Shown here in pieces: positions 37,735 through 46,830 of a stretch of DNA of 64,000 nucleotides; positions within the stretch are counted from its first letter, which is position 1; the number at the start of each line of letters is the position of its first letter. The position numbers and the translations under genes are program-made. This DNA comes from JAHEJE01 sp965216335 (GTDB lineage Bacteria; Pseudomonadota; Alphaproteobacteria; Rhizobiales; Aestuariivirgaceae). The notes under the pieces are model-generated. The model searched no databases. It was not told where the DNA came from and worked only from the letters and a program-made list of their open reading frames with translations. The stretch is taken from positions 2,418,001 to 2,482,000 of the forward strand of contig OZ244154.1 in NCBI GenBank assembly GCA_965216335.1. The letters run 5' to 3'.

Positions 37735-38781
37735 ATGTCCAAACCAGCACCCCGCGTCTTCTCCGGCATCCAGCCGACCGGCAACCTCCATCTCGGCAAC
37801 TATCTCGGCGCCATCGTCCGGTTCGTCGAGATGCAATCCTCGCACGACTGCATCTACTGCGTCGTCGACCTGCACGCCATCACCCAGGACCGTGCCGTGT
37901 GGGGCGGCCCGAAGGAGCTGCGCCATTCCACGCTTGAAGTCACCGCCGCCTTCCTGGCCGCCGGCATCGATCCCAATCAGCACATCGTGTTCAACCAGAG
38001 CCAGGTGCCCGAACACGCCGAACTGGCCTGGATCTTCAACTGCGTCGCCCGCATGGGCTGGCTCAGCCGGATGACCCAGTTCAAGGAAAAGGCCGGCAAG
38101 GACCGCGAGGCGGCATCCGTCGGCCTGTACGCCTATCCCAACCTGATGGCCGCCGACATCCTGGCCTACCGCGCCACCCATGTGCCGGTCGGCGAGGACC
38201 AGAAGCAGCACCTGGAACTGTCGCGCGACATCGCCCAGAAGTTCAACAACGACTTCGCCGACACGATCCGCGAGGCCGGATATGAGGATGGCTTTTTCCC
38301 GCTGCCCGAGCCGCTGATCACCGGCCCGGCGACCCGCGTCATGTCGCTCAAGGACGGCTCCAAGAAGATGTCGAAGTCCGACCCCTCCGACCTGTCGCGC
38401 ATCAATCTGACCGACGATGCTGATGCCATCGCCCGGAAGATCCGCAAGGCCCGCACCGATCCCGAGCCCCTGCCCGGTGAAGCCGATGGCCTGAAGGACC
38501 GCCCCGAAGCCAGCAACCTTGTCGGCATCTACGCCGCCCTGGCCGGCACCAGCGTCGATCAGGTCCTGTCCGACTTCGCCGGCGCCCAGTTCTCCGTGTT
38601 CAAGCCGGCCCTGGCCGATCTGGCCGTGGACAAGCTCAGCCCCATCGGCACCGAGGTCACCAAGCTGATGGCCGACAAGGCGCACATCAGGGCGGTTCTC
38701 AAGGACGGCGCAGAACGCGCCGGCGCCATCGCCGGACCGATCTACAAGGACGTCAAAAAGATCGTCGGCTTCGTGCAGTGA
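37735..38781 (+). CDS. trpS: Tryptophan-tRNA ligase
   Basis: A 348-aa class I aminoacyl-tRNA synthetase. The HIGH-type signature is in GIQPTGNLHLGNYLGA and the KMSKS loop is intact (KKMSKSDPSDL). PNLMAADILAYRATHVPVGEDQKQHLELSRDIA is family-typical. Length is normal (about 340-350 aa). It lies 71 bases after murJ. Confidence 0.97.
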   Translation: MSKPAPRVFSGIQPTGNLHLGNYLGAIVRFVEMQSSHDCIYCVVDLHAITQDRAVWGGPKELRHSTLEVTAAFLAAGIDPNQHIVFNQSQVPEHAELAWIFNCVARMGWLSRMTQFKEKAGKDREAASVGLYAYPNLMAADILAYRATHVPVGEDQKQHLELSRDIAQKFNNDFADTIREAGYEDGFFPLPEPLITGPATRVMSLKDGSKKMSKSDPSDLSRINLTDDADAIARKIRKARTDPEPLPGEADGLKDRPEASNLVGIYAALAGTSVDQVLSDFAGAQFSVFKPALADLAVDKLSPIGTEVTKLMADKAHIRAVLKDGAERAGAIAGPIYKDVKKIVGFVQ

Positions 38782-38915
38782 GCCATAAACGCGATTGCGA
38801 CTGTCGTCAGCCCGCCCAATCGGGTCAGAGTTTGTGGACAACGCCACAGTTTGGAATTATTCTAATTGATGAACGGCACGCGCATCGCGCTTCCGCGCCA
38901 ATATAGGACAACCCG

Positions 38916-39473
38916 ATGTTCATTCAGACCGAAGCAACACCCAACCCGGCGACCCTGAAGTTCATCCCCGGCCAGCCGGTGGTGACCGGCACGCCGCGCG
39001 ATTACCGCTCGCTCGACGATGCCGAGACGTCGCCCCTGGCTGCCCGGCTGTTTTCGGTCAATGGCGTCACCGGTGTGTTTCTCGGTGCCGACTTCATCAC
39101 CGTCACCAAGGACGACGGCGAATGGCAGCACCTGAAGCCGGCCATCCTCGGGGTGATCATGGAGCACTACATGTCCGGCGCCCCGGTCATCGATGACGGC
39201 AGCACCGCGCCGGATGCCGGCGAGGAGTTCTTCGACGAAGGCGATGAGGACATCGTTTCGACGATCAAGGAACTGCTCGACACCCGGGTGCGCCCAGCCG
39301 TTGCCCAGGACGGCGGCGACATCACCTTCCACGGATTCCGTGAGGGCGTCGTCTACCTGCACATGAAGGGTGCCTGCGCCGGCTGCCCGTCGTCGACTGC
39401 GACCCTGAAGCACGGTATCGAAAACCTGCTCAGGCATTTCATCCCCGAGGTGGCCGAGGTTCGGCCGGTCTGA
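38916..39473 (+). CDS. NifU-like/Nfu iron-sulfur cluster carrier
   Basis: A 185-aa two-domain protein: Nfu N-terminal domain (MFIQTEATPNPATLKFIPGQPV, GVFLGADFITVTK) and the C-terminal NifU domain with the cluster-binding CxxC in HMKGACAGCPSS (about residues 150-161). Such proteins carry [4Fe-4S] clusters to targets such as aconitase. It lies between trpS and tsaB as in other Hyphomicrobiales. Confidence 0.94.
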   Translation: MFIQTEATPNPATLKFIPGQPVVTGTPRDYRSLDDAETSPLAARLFSVNGVTGVFLGADFITVTKDDGEWQHLKPAILGVIMEHYMSGAPVIDDGSTAPDAGEEFFDEGDEDIVSTIKELLDTRVRPAVAQDGGDITFHGFREGVVYLHMKGACAGCPSSTATLKHGIENLLRHFIPEVAEVRPV

Positions 39474-39496
39474 CGTTCCGCCCACGCTGACACACC

Positions 39497-40624
39497 ATGC
39501 TGGTTCTTGCCGTCGATACCGCCCTGGCGGCCTGTTCCGCCGCGCTCTATGACAGCACCGCTGACCGGGTCCTGGCTGAGCGCTTCGAACCGATGCAGCG
39601 CGGCCATGCCGAACGCCTTGCCGGCATGGTCGAAGAGATCATGCGCGAGGCGGAAACACCGTTTTCCGCCATCGACCGCCTGGCCGCCACCACCGGCCCC
39701 GGCACATTTACCGGCGTTCGCATCGGCCTGGCCTTTGCCCGTGGCCTGGCACTGGCACTCGATCGCCCGACGGTCGGTATCACCACCCTTCAGGCCCTGG
39801 CTGCCGCCGCGGCGCCGCAGTGCGCCGGACGCCCGGTCGCGGCGCTGATCGATGCCCGCCGCGGCGAGGTTTATCTGCAGGCATTCTCTCCGGACGTCCA
39901 GCCGCTCACGCCGCCGGTCGCCGTGGCTCTCGATGACGTGATCGCACACCTGCCGGACGAAGATGTCCTGGCCGTGGGCTCAGGCGCCTCGTTGGTCCAG
40001 CCGCATGCCAGCCGTATGGTACCGGCCGATGCCCTGGACCTGCCCGACCCGGCGACCATTGCCCGGCTGGCCGCCATCGCTCAGGCCCCCGCGCATCCGC
40101 CGGCTCCGGTCTATCTGCGCCGGCCGGATGCCAAGCAGCAGGCGCCGCTGCTGAAGTTGCCGGCCGCCGATGTCGCGATCATCCAGGCCGGTGCCGGACA
40201 CGCGGACGTGCTCGCCACCATTCACGCCGAGTGCTTCACCGAGCCATGGCCCGCCGCAGAGATAGAAAGTCTGCTGTGGACACCCGGCACTTGTGCCTTC
40301 ATCGCCAGCGAGAACGGTTCGGCGGCACAGCCACTCGGCTTCATCATCATTCGGCAGGCCGCGGACGAAGCGGAAATCCTGACCATCGCCACCCGCCCGC
40401 AGGCCCGCCGCCGCGCCGTCGCCAGCGCCCTGCTGACACGGGCCCTGGAAACCCTGGCGGCAACCGGCTGCGCCGACCTGCATCTGGAGGTCGACCAGGA
40501 CAACGCCGCTGCCCGCGCCTTCTATGCCAGCCGGGGCTTTGCCGAAACCGGCCGCCGCAAGGATTACTACAAACACCCTGGCGGCATTTCCAGCGATGCC
40601 CTCCTGTTGCACCGTAAACTCTGA
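39497..40624 (+). CDS. tsaB: TsaB-RimI fusion protein
   Basis: A 375-aa fusion. Residues 1 to about 215 are TsaB (LVLAVDTALAACSAAL, AATTGPGTFTGVRIGLAFARGLALAL, ALIDARRGEVYLQ), a partner of TsaD/TsaE in making t6A37 of tRNA. Residues about 226-375 are a RimI-type GNAT (ILTIATRPQARRRAVASALLTRAL, LHLEVDQDNAAARAFYASRGFAETGRRKDYY), which acetylates the N-terminus of ribosomal protein S18. tsaB and rimI are usually neighbours; here they are read as one frame with no stop or restart between. The acetyl-CoA loop reads RPQARRRAVAS, less canonical than RxxGxG/A. Confidence 0.92.
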   Translation: MLVLAVDTALAACSAALYDSTADRVLAERFEPMQRGHAERLAGMVEEIMREAETPFSAIDRLAATTGPGTFTGVRIGLAFARGLALALDRPTVGITTLQALAAAAAPQCAGRPVAALIDARRGEVYLQAFSPDVQPLTPPVAVALDDVIAHLPDEDVLAVGSGASLVQPHASRMVPADALDLPDPATIARLAAIAQAPAHPPAPVYLRRPDAKQQAPLLKLPAADVAIIQAGAGHADVLATIHAECFTEPWPAAEIESLLWTPGTCAFIASENGSAAQPLGFIIIRQAADEAEILTIATRPQARRRAVASALLTRALETLAATGCADLHLEVDQDNAAARAFYASRGFAETGRRKDYYKHPGGISSDALLLHRKL

Positions 40625-40697
40625 CACACGGCTTTGATTGCCTTGGCGCGCGCAACTTCCTATACCGAAGGCTTGTGTTTTCATTGATTGCGTACCG

Positions 40698-42293
40698 GTG
40701 CCGCTTCCCGTGCTGTCCAGCTTCAAACACCTGATCCGCCTTGCCCGCGCCGGCCGCGTGGTAGCGCGCTACGACGGCCTGATCGCCCCGGATCAGATGG
40801 CCGAGCTGCCGGCCCCGGCCCGCGCCGGCCTGCGGATTGCCAAGCTGTTTTCCGGCAAGCCGCGCGCCGGCGAGATCAACCCGCTCGCCGCCGCCCTGAC
40901 CGAGCTCGGCCCGACCTACATCAAGCTAGGCCAGTTCCTTGCAACCCGCCCGGACATCGTCGGGGCCGGGCGCGCGGTAGAGCTTTCCGACCTGCAGGAC
41001 CGGATGCCGGCTTTCGATCAGGACACCGCTGTCGCCGAGGTCGAGCGTGGCCTGTCCGGCAGGATCGATGATCTGTTCGCCGAATTCGGTCAGCCCGTCG
41101 CCGCCGCCTCCATTGCCCAGGTCCACAAGGCAAGGGTGCCTGGCGCCGACGGCACGACCCGTCCCGTTGCCGTCAAGGTCCTGCGGCCCGGCATCGAAGC
41201 CCGCTTTGCCAAAGACATGGCGAGCTTCCGCTTTGCCGCTGAACAGCTGCAGCGCTGGCACCGGCCGTCGCGCCGCCTGCGTCCGGTCGACGCCGTGGCG
41301 ATGCTCGCCCAGTCCGTCAGCCTGGAGATGGATCTGCGCATGGAAGCCGCCGCAATGTCCGAGATGGCCGAGAACACCCGCGACGACCCGGGTTTCCGGG
41401 TTCCGGCCGTCGACTGGACCCGCACCGCAAAGCGCGTGCTGACCACCGACTGGATCGACGGCATCCCGCTCACCGACTTGGCCCGCCTCAAGGCCACCGA
41501 CCTCGACCTGCCGGCGCTTGGCGACGCGATCATCCAGAACTTCCTGCGCCACGCAATCCGCGACGGATTCTTCCATGCCGACATGCACCAGGGCAACCTG
41601 TTCGTCGACGAAGCCGGCGATCTGGTGGCGGTCGACTTCGGCATCATGGGCCGGCTGGCGATGAAGGACCGGCGTTTCTTGGCCGAAATCCTCTACGGCT
41701 TCATCACCCGCGACTACACCCGCGTCTCGCAGGTCCACTTCGACGCCGGCCTGGTGCCCGGTCATCAGGACCCGCAGGTTTTCGCACAGGCCTTGCGCGC
41801 CATTGGCGAGCCCCTGATGGATAAGCCCGCCAGTGAAATCTCCATGGCCCGCCTCTTGGCGCAACTGTTCCAGGTCACCGAGCAGTTCGACATGCACACC
41901 CAGCCGCAACTGCTGCTGCTGCAGAAGACCATGGTGGTGGTCGAGGGTGTCGCCCGCCTGCTCAACCCGTCGCTCAACATGTGGACCACGGCCGAGCCCG
42001 TGGTGCGCCAGTGGATGGAGCAGAAGCTCGGGCCGCAGGGACGCATCGAGGATGCCGCGGAAGGGGCCATGACCCTCGGCAAGCTGGCCGCCGCCTTCCC
42101 GGAAGTCCTTGCCGAGGCCCAGCGCACCGCCCATATGCTGTCAGGCATGGCCGAAAGCGGCGGCATCCGGCTCGATGCCCAGACCACACAAGCCCTCGCC
42201 GAAGCCCAGGCCAGCACAGCCAGCATCAGCCGCGCCGCCCTGTGGCTCGCCGCCCTGGCGCTCGCGGCCATTGCCCTGGCACAGTGGATGTGA
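40698..42293 (+). CDS. ubiB: UbiB/ABC1-family ubiquinone biosynthesis kinase-like protein
   Basis: A roughly 531-aa protein of the atypical-kinase ABC1/UbiB family needed for ubiquinone synthesis. Family motifs are TYIKLGQFLATRPDIVG (KxGQ), AAASIAQVHKA (Ala-rich loop), VAVKVLRPGI, DGFFHADMHQGNLF and VDFGIMGRL. A hydrophobic C-terminal helix (ALWLAALALAAIALAQWM) anchors it. The start is uncertain: GTG 40698 (VPLPVLSSFKHL) is used, with GTG 40710 and TTG 40638 possible. Confidence 0.9.
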   Translation: MPLPVLSSFKHLIRLARAGRVVARYDGLIAPDQMAELPAPARAGLRIAKLFSGKPRAGEINPLAAALTELGPTYIKLGQFLATRPDIVGAGRAVELSDLQDRMPAFDQDTAVAEVERGLSGRIDDLFAEFGQPVAAASIAQVHKARVPGADGTTRPVAVKVLRPGIEARFAKDMASFRFAAEQLQRWHRPSRRLRPVDAVAMLAQSVSLEMDLRMEAAAMSEMAENTRDDPGFRVPAVDWTRTAKRVLTTDWIDGIPLTDLARLKATDLDLPALGDAIIQNFLRHAIRDGFFHADMHQGNLFVDEAGDLVAVDFGIMGRLAMKDRRFLAEILYGFITRDYTRVSQVHFDAGLVPGHQDPQVFAQALRAIGEPLMDKPASEISMARLLAQLFQVTEQFDMHTQPQLLLLQKTMVVVEGVARLLNPSLNMWTTAEPVVRQWMEQKLGPQGRIEDAAEGAMTLGKLAAAFPEVLAEAQRTAHMLSGMAESGGIRLDAQTTQALAEAQASTASISRAALWLAALALAAIALAQWM

Positions 42294-42336
42294 CGCGGTT
42301 TTCTGGCATAATGCACACCGGCAAGGAGTGACCGAC

Positions 42337-43569
42337 GTGGCGCAAGACAAGACGATCCTGCTGATCATCGGCGGCGGCATTGCCGCCTACAAATGCCTTG
42401 AGCTGATCCGCCGCCTGAAAGAGCGCGGCATCGGCACGCAGGTCATTTTGACCAGGGCCGGCGAACAATTCGTTACCCCCCTGTCGCTCGCCAGCCTCAG
42501 TGGCAACAAGGTCTTCACCCATCTGTTCGATCTCACCGACGAGACCGAGATCGGCCACATCGAACTGTCGCGCTCCGCCGATCTCATCGTGGTCGCGCCG
42601 GCCACCGCCGACCTTATGGCCAAGATGGCCAACGGCATTGCCGACGACCTGGCCACCACAGCGCTGCTGGCCACCGACACGCCGGTGATGATCGCCCCGG
42701 CGATGAACGTGCGCATGTGGCAGCACGCCGCCACCCAGCGCAACCTGGCAACCCTCGCGGCCGACGGCATTTCCGTCGTCGGACCCAACGAGGGCGACAT
42801 GGCCTGCGGCGAGTTCGGCCCCGGCCGCATGGCCGAACCGATGGAGATCGTCGAGGCCGTGACAAGACACTTCGGCAATGACGCCCCGGCCGCCGGCCCG
42901 CTAGCCGGCAAAAAGGTGCTGATCACCGCCGGACCCACCCATGAACCGATCGATCCGGTGCGCTACATCGCCAACCGCTCGTCCGGCCGCCAGGGCTACG
43001 CGATCGCCGCAGCGGCCCAACGCCTCGGTGCCGAAACCGTGCTGGTCTCAGGCCCCGTCCACCAGGCGCTGCCACCGGGCGTCGAGGTCCAGCCGGTCGA
43101 GACCGCCGAACAGATGCTGAAGGCCTGCGAGGCCGAACTGCCGGCCGACATCGCCATCTTCGCTGCCGCCGTCGCCGACTGGCGGGTCGCCAGGAGCGCC
43201 GCCGCCAAGATGAAAAAGGACGGCTCAGGCCGCCCGCCCGCCCTTGCGTTGACCGAGAACCCGGACATCCTCGCCACCATTGCCGCAAGCAAGAACAACC
43301 GCCCCGGCCTGGTGGTCGGTTTCGCTGCCGAAACGAACGACGTGATCGCCAACGCCCAGGCCAAGCTGGCCCGCAAGAACTGCGATCTGATCGTCGCCAA
43401 TGACGTCAGCCCCGATACCGGCATCATGGGCGGCGACCGCAACACCGTGCACCTGGTCTCCGCAGACGGTGTCGAGGATTGGCCGGACCTGCCCAAGGAC
43501 GAGGTCGCCAACCGCCTGATGGCCCACCTCGCCGGCCTGATCGGCGCGCCCGCCAAGGCCGCCGAATGA
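42337..43569 (+). CDS. coaBC: Bifunctional phosphopantothenoylcysteine decarboxylase/synthase
   Basis: A 410-aa coenzyme A biosynthesis enzyme. The CoaC half has GGGIAAYKCLELIRRL, the catalytic-His region EIGHIELSRSADLIVVAPATADLMAK and PAMNVRMW; the CoaB half begins VLITAGPTHEPIDPVRYIANRSSGRQG. GTG start with AAGGAG eight bases upstream; the frame is open upstream inside ubiB. It overlaps dut by four bases. Confidence 0.95.
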   Translation: MAQDKTILLIIGGGIAAYKCLELIRRLKERGIGTQVILTRAGEQFVTPLSLASLSGNKVFTHLFDLTDETEIGHIELSRSADLIVVAPATADLMAKMANGIADDLATTALLATDTPVMIAPAMNVRMWQHAATQRNLATLAADGISVVGPNEGDMACGEFGPGRMAEPMEIVEAVTRHFGNDAPAAGPLAGKKVLITAGPTHEPIDPVRYIANRSSGRQGYAIAAAAQRLGAETVLVSGPVHQALPPGVEVQPVETAEQMLKACEAELPADIAIFAAAVADWRVARSAAAKMKKDGSGRPPALALTENPDILATIAASKNNRPGLVVGFAAETNDVIANAQAKLARKNCDLIVANDVSPDTGIMGGDRNTVHLVSADGVEDWPDLPKDEVANRLMAHLAGLIGAPAKAAE

Positions 43570-44021
43570 CCGGCACGATCACCGTATCCGTCGTCAGGCT
43601 CGGCCATGCTGAAGACCTGCCGCTGCCGGCCTACGAGAGCGACGCCGCCGCCGGCCTCGACCTGCGCGCCGCCGTCGAAACGCCGGTCGTCCTGGCGCCG
43701 GCAACGCGCGCCATCATTCCCACCGGTCTCAGGATCGCCCTGCTGGCCGGCTACGAGGCCCAGGTGCGGCCGCGCTCCGGCCTGGCCGCCAAGCACGGCA
43801 TCACCGTCCTCAACAGCCCCGGCACCATCGACGCCGACTATCGCGGCGAGATCAAGGTCATCCTGATCAACCACGGCGACCGGCCGTTCGCCATCGAGCG
43901 CGGCGAGCGCATCGCCCAGCTCGTCGCCGCACCTGTGACCCGGCTTGCCTGGTCTGTGGCAGACACCCTGGACGATACCGCCCGCGGCAGCGGCGGCTTC
44001 GGTTCGTCGGGAACATCGTAA
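43566..44021 (+). CDS. dut: dUTP diphosphatase
   Basis: A 151-aa trimeric dUTPase (dUTP to dUMP and PPi). The five motifs are visible: SDAAAGLDLRA, PRSGLAAKHG, LNSPGTIDADYRGEI, IERGERIAQLV and RGSGGFGSSG. The ATG overlaps the coaBC stop; coaBC-dut is a classic pairing. Confidence 0.97.
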   Translation: MTGTITVSVVRLGHAEDLPLPAYESDAAAGLDLRAAVETPVVLAPATRAIIPTGLRIALLAGYEAQVRPRSGLAAKHGITVLNSPGTIDADYRGEIKVILINHGDRPFAIERGERIAQLVAAPVTRLAWSVADTLDDTARGSGGFGSSGTS

Positions 44022-44030
44022 GGCACAGCC

Positions 44031-44834
44031 ATGGCACTGAGCGACGAGGAACTGGAACGCTACGCCCGCCACATCATCCTGCATGACATCGGCGGCCCCG
44101 GTCAGATGAAGCTGAAGGCCGCCCGTGTGCTGGTCATCGGTGCCGGCGGGCTCGGCGCGCCGGTGCTGATGTACCTTGCCGCCGCCGGTATCGGCACCCT
44201 CGGCGTCATCGATGACGATATCGTGTCGCTGTCCAATCTGCAGCGCCAGATCGTCCACGATACCGACAAGGTTGGCCTGCCCAAGACCGAGAGCGCCGCC
44301 GTGGCGCTGAACCGCATCAACCCCAACGTCACCGTCAAAGGCTTCAACGAACGCCTCACCGCGGCCAACGCCATGGACATCATTCCCGGCTTCGACCTGG
44401 TGGTCGACGGTTGCGACAACTTCACCACCCGCTTTTTGGTGTCCGATGCCTGTTATCTGGCGAAGAAGACCCTGGTGTCCGGCGCCGTCGGCCAATTCGA
44501 CGGCCAGATCGCCACCTTCAAGCCACATGAAACGGCGCCGGACGGCAATCCCTATCCGAGTTACCGCTGCCTGCATGAAGCACCGCCCCCGGAAGGCTCG
44601 GTGCCGACCTGCGCCGAGGCCGGCATCGTCGGTGCCATCACCGGCATCATCGGTTCGATCCTCGCCATGGAGGTGATCAAGGAGATCACCGGCGCCGGCG
44701 ACAGCCTGGCCGGCCAGATCTTCATGTACGATGCCCTGGCCACCCGCGCCTACACCGCCAGGCTCCCGTGGCGCAAGGACAACCCGCTCAACGGCGAGAA
44801 CCCGACGATCACCGACCTCAGCGCTTACGGCTGA
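44031..44834 (+). CDS. moeB: MoeB/ThiF-type sulfur-carrier adenylyltransferase
   Basis: A 267-aa E1-like enzyme that adenylates the C-terminus of MoaD or ThiS. The ATP site is VIGAGGLGAPVLMYLAAAGIG, followed by IDDDIVSLSNLQRQIVHD; the conserved Cys is in VPTCAEAGI. The zinc cysteine pairs of E. coli MoeB are missing: YPSYRCL has Ser where one pair begins and no C-terminal CxxC exists. It follows dut by nine bases. Confidence 0.9.
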   Translation: MALSDEELERYARHIILHDIGGPGQMKLKAARVLVIGAGGLGAPVLMYLAAAGIGTLGVIDDDIVSLSNLQRQIVHDTDKVGLPKTESAAVALNRINPNVTVKGFNERLTAANAMDIIPGFDLVVDGCDNFTTRFLVSDACYLAKKTLVSGAVGQFDGQIATFKPHETAPDGNPYPSYRCLHEAPPPEGSVPTCAEAGIVGAITGIIGSILAMEVIKEITGAGDSLAGQIFMYDALATRAYTARLPWRKDNPLNGENPTITDLSAYG

Positions 44835-44933
44835 CGGAAAAAATTCAGCCCTGACGGTAGATTTCACTCGCCACAACAACGCGGTTCAGTCTAGTCTTTC
44901 CATGACGGCAATTCTTGGGGGGACCGGGAAAGC

Positions 44934-45665
44934 ATGCAGGCAACGTTCCGCAGCATAGCAGGAATGCTCGGCGGAACCCTGCGTGACCTCGCGCCGATCC
45001 TCATCATTGTTGCCTTCTTTCAATTCGTCGTCCTGCGCCAGCCGGTCAACAACTTCCCCGACATCGCCATAGGGTTCGTCTTCGTGATGCTCGGCCTGGC
45101 GATTTTCATCCAGGGCCTGGAGATGGCGCTGTTCCCGATTGGCGAGGCCCTGGCCGATTCGTTTGCCCGCAAGGGCTCGCTGTTCTGGTTGCTGTTGTTC
45201 GCCTTCGGCCTCGGCTTCGGCACGACCGTCGCCGAACCGGCCCTGATTGCCGTCAGCGAGGAAGCGGCCAATGTGATGAAGACAGCCGGCTTCATCTCCG
45301 GCGGAGAGGCGGGCGTTGCCGATGCCCTGCGCTACACCGTGGCGGTCTCCGTCGGCAGTTCGCTGGTCTTGGGCGTGTTCCGCATCCTCAAGGGCTGGCC
45401 GATTCAATATCTCATCGTCGGCGGTTACATCATCGTGGTCATCCTGACCATGATCGCACCGGAGGAAATCATCGGTATCGCCTATGACTCCGGCGGCGTC
45501 ACCACCTCGACCATCACCGTGCCGCTGGTCACCGCCCTCGGCGTCGGCCTGGCCACGGTGATCAAGGGCCGCAATCCGATGATCGACGGCTTCGGGCTGA
45601 TCGCCTTTGCCAGCCTGATGCCGATCATATTCGTTCTGATGTTCGGGGTGGTGATCGCAGCATGA
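44934..45665 (+). CDS. DUF1538 membrane protein, first of pair
   Basis: A 243-aa polytopic membrane protein matching DUF1538 (MLGGTLRDLAPILIIVAFFQ, FVFVMLGLAIFIQGLEMALFPIGEALA, FGFGTTVAEPALIAVSEEA-type region, AYDSGGVTTSTITVPLVTALG). About seven helices. The repeated T..AEP.LIA and YDSGGVTTSTITVPLVTALG segments look like a transport or binding site. It overlaps the second copy by four bases. Function is not established; a PII-like partner suggests regulated transport. Confidence 0.85.
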   Translation: MQATFRSIAGMLGGTLRDLAPILIIVAFFQFVVLRQPVNNFPDIAIGFVFVMLGLAIFIQGLEMALFPIGEALADSFARKGSLFWLLLFAFGLGFGTTVAEPALIAVSEEAANVMKTAGFISGGEAGVADALRYTVAVSVGSSLVLGVFRILKGWPIQYLIVGGYIIVVILTMIAPEEIIGIAYDSGGVTTSTITVPLVTALGVGLATVIKGRNPMIDGFGLIAFASLMPIIFVLMFGVVIAA

Positions 45666-46480
45666 TACCGGACATCATCCAGGATTTGGCCAACACCTTC
45701 GTCTCGACGCTGTTCGACGTCATCCCGATCGTCGCGGTGCTGGCCGGTTTCCAGCTCGGCGTGCTGCGCGAGCGCATTCCCAACCTGCGCCGGGTTCTGA
45801 TCGGCTGCGTCTACGTCATCCTCGGTCTGGCGTTCTTCCTGTTCGGCCTGGAGCGCGCTCTGTTCCCGATCGGCAAGGAAATGGCCCGCCAGCTTACCGA
45901 TCCGGCGTTCCTCGGCGGCGCCGGCGCCACCCTTGCCTGGAACGACTACTACTGGACCTACCTGTTCGCCTTCGCCATCGGCTTTTCGACCACCATCGCC
46001 GAACCCTCGCTGATCGCCGTGGCCCTCAAGGCGCGTGATGTCTCGGGCGGCGCGGTCGGCGCCTGGGGCCTGCGCATCGCCGTGGCGCTCGGCGTTGCCC
46101 TGTCGTTGGCCATCGGTGCGCTTCGCATCGTCACAGGCACACCGCTTTATATTTACATGGCGGTCGGCTATGTCATCGTTGTCATTCAGACCATATTCGC
46201 CCCCAAGATGATCGTTCCGCTCGCTTATGATTCCGGAGGTGTGACAACCTCCACTGTAACCGTTCCGCTGGTCACCGCGCTTGGCCTCGGACTGGCCACC
46301 AATGTCCCCGGCCGCAGCGCCCTGCTCGACGGTTTCGGGCTCATCGCCCTGGCCAGCCTGTTCCCGATGATCACCGTCATGGGCTACGCCCAGATCGGTG
46401 AATGGATGGCCCGGCGCAAACGCGCGGCCGCATCCACAGACAACGACAACGATCCCGACAAGGAAGGAGCCGGACAATGA
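45662..46480 (+). CDS. DUF1538 membrane protein, second of pair
   Basis: A 272-aa paralogue of the preceding protein with the same key segments (FSTTIAEPSLIAVALKA, AYDSGGVTTSTVTVPLVTALGLG) and a polar C-terminal tail (KRAAASTDNDNDPDKEGAGQ). It begins MIPDIIQDLANTFVSTLFDVIPIV. Adjacent genes for two half-like proteins suggest a heterodimer. It overlaps the PII-like gene by four bases. Confidence 0.85.
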   Translation: MIPDIIQDLANTFVSTLFDVIPIVAVLAGFQLGVLRERIPNLRRVLIGCVYVILGLAFFLFGLERALFPIGKEMARQLTDPAFLGGAGATLAWNDYYWTYLFAFAIGFSTTIAEPSLIAVALKARDVSGGAVGAWGLRIAVALGVALSLAIGALRIVTGTPLYIYMAVGYVIVVIQTIFAPKMIVPLAYDSGGVTTSTVTVPLVTALGLGLATNVPGRSALLDGFGLIALASLFPMITVMGYAQIGEWMARRKRAAASTDNDNDPDKEGAGQ

Positions 46481-46830
46481 AGTTCAAGCTCATCATCGTC
46501 ATGACGGAAGACAGCCTGACGGACACGGCAATCGATACCGCCCGTGCCCACGGTGCCACCGGCGCGACGATCATCACCAGCGCCCGCGGCGAAGGATTGA
46601 GGCCGGCCGGCACCTTTCTCGGCCTGACACTCGAAGGTCAGCGCGACATTGTCCTCTTGCTCGTCGAAGAGCACCACTGCCGGGAAATCCTCGAAGCCAT
46701 CGGCACGGCATGCGGCTTCGACGTCAAGCCGGACACCGGTGTTGCCTTCCAGGTCGACATCGAGGACGCCATCGGCCTGGCTAACCAGATCAAGAACATC
46801 CAGCAGGGGATCAGCGAGGAGGAACTGTAA
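46477..46830 (+). CDS. PII-like signalling protein
   Basis: A 117-aa protein with the PII fold pattern: KLIIVMTEDSLTDTAIDTARAHGATGATIITSARGEG, a T-loop-like LRPAGTFLGLTLEGQRDIVLLLVEE, and a C-terminal GVAFQVDIEDAIGL. It lacks the uridylylated Tyr of GlnB. PII-like proteins usually gate adjacent transporters in response to nucleotides; here the partner would be the DUF1538 pair (inference). Confidence 0.82.
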   Translation: MKFKLIIVMTEDSLTDTAIDTARAHGATGATIITSARGEGLRPAGTFLGLTLEGQRDIVLLLVEEHHCREILEAIGTACGFDVKPDTGVAFQVDIEDAIGLANQIKNIQQGISEEEL

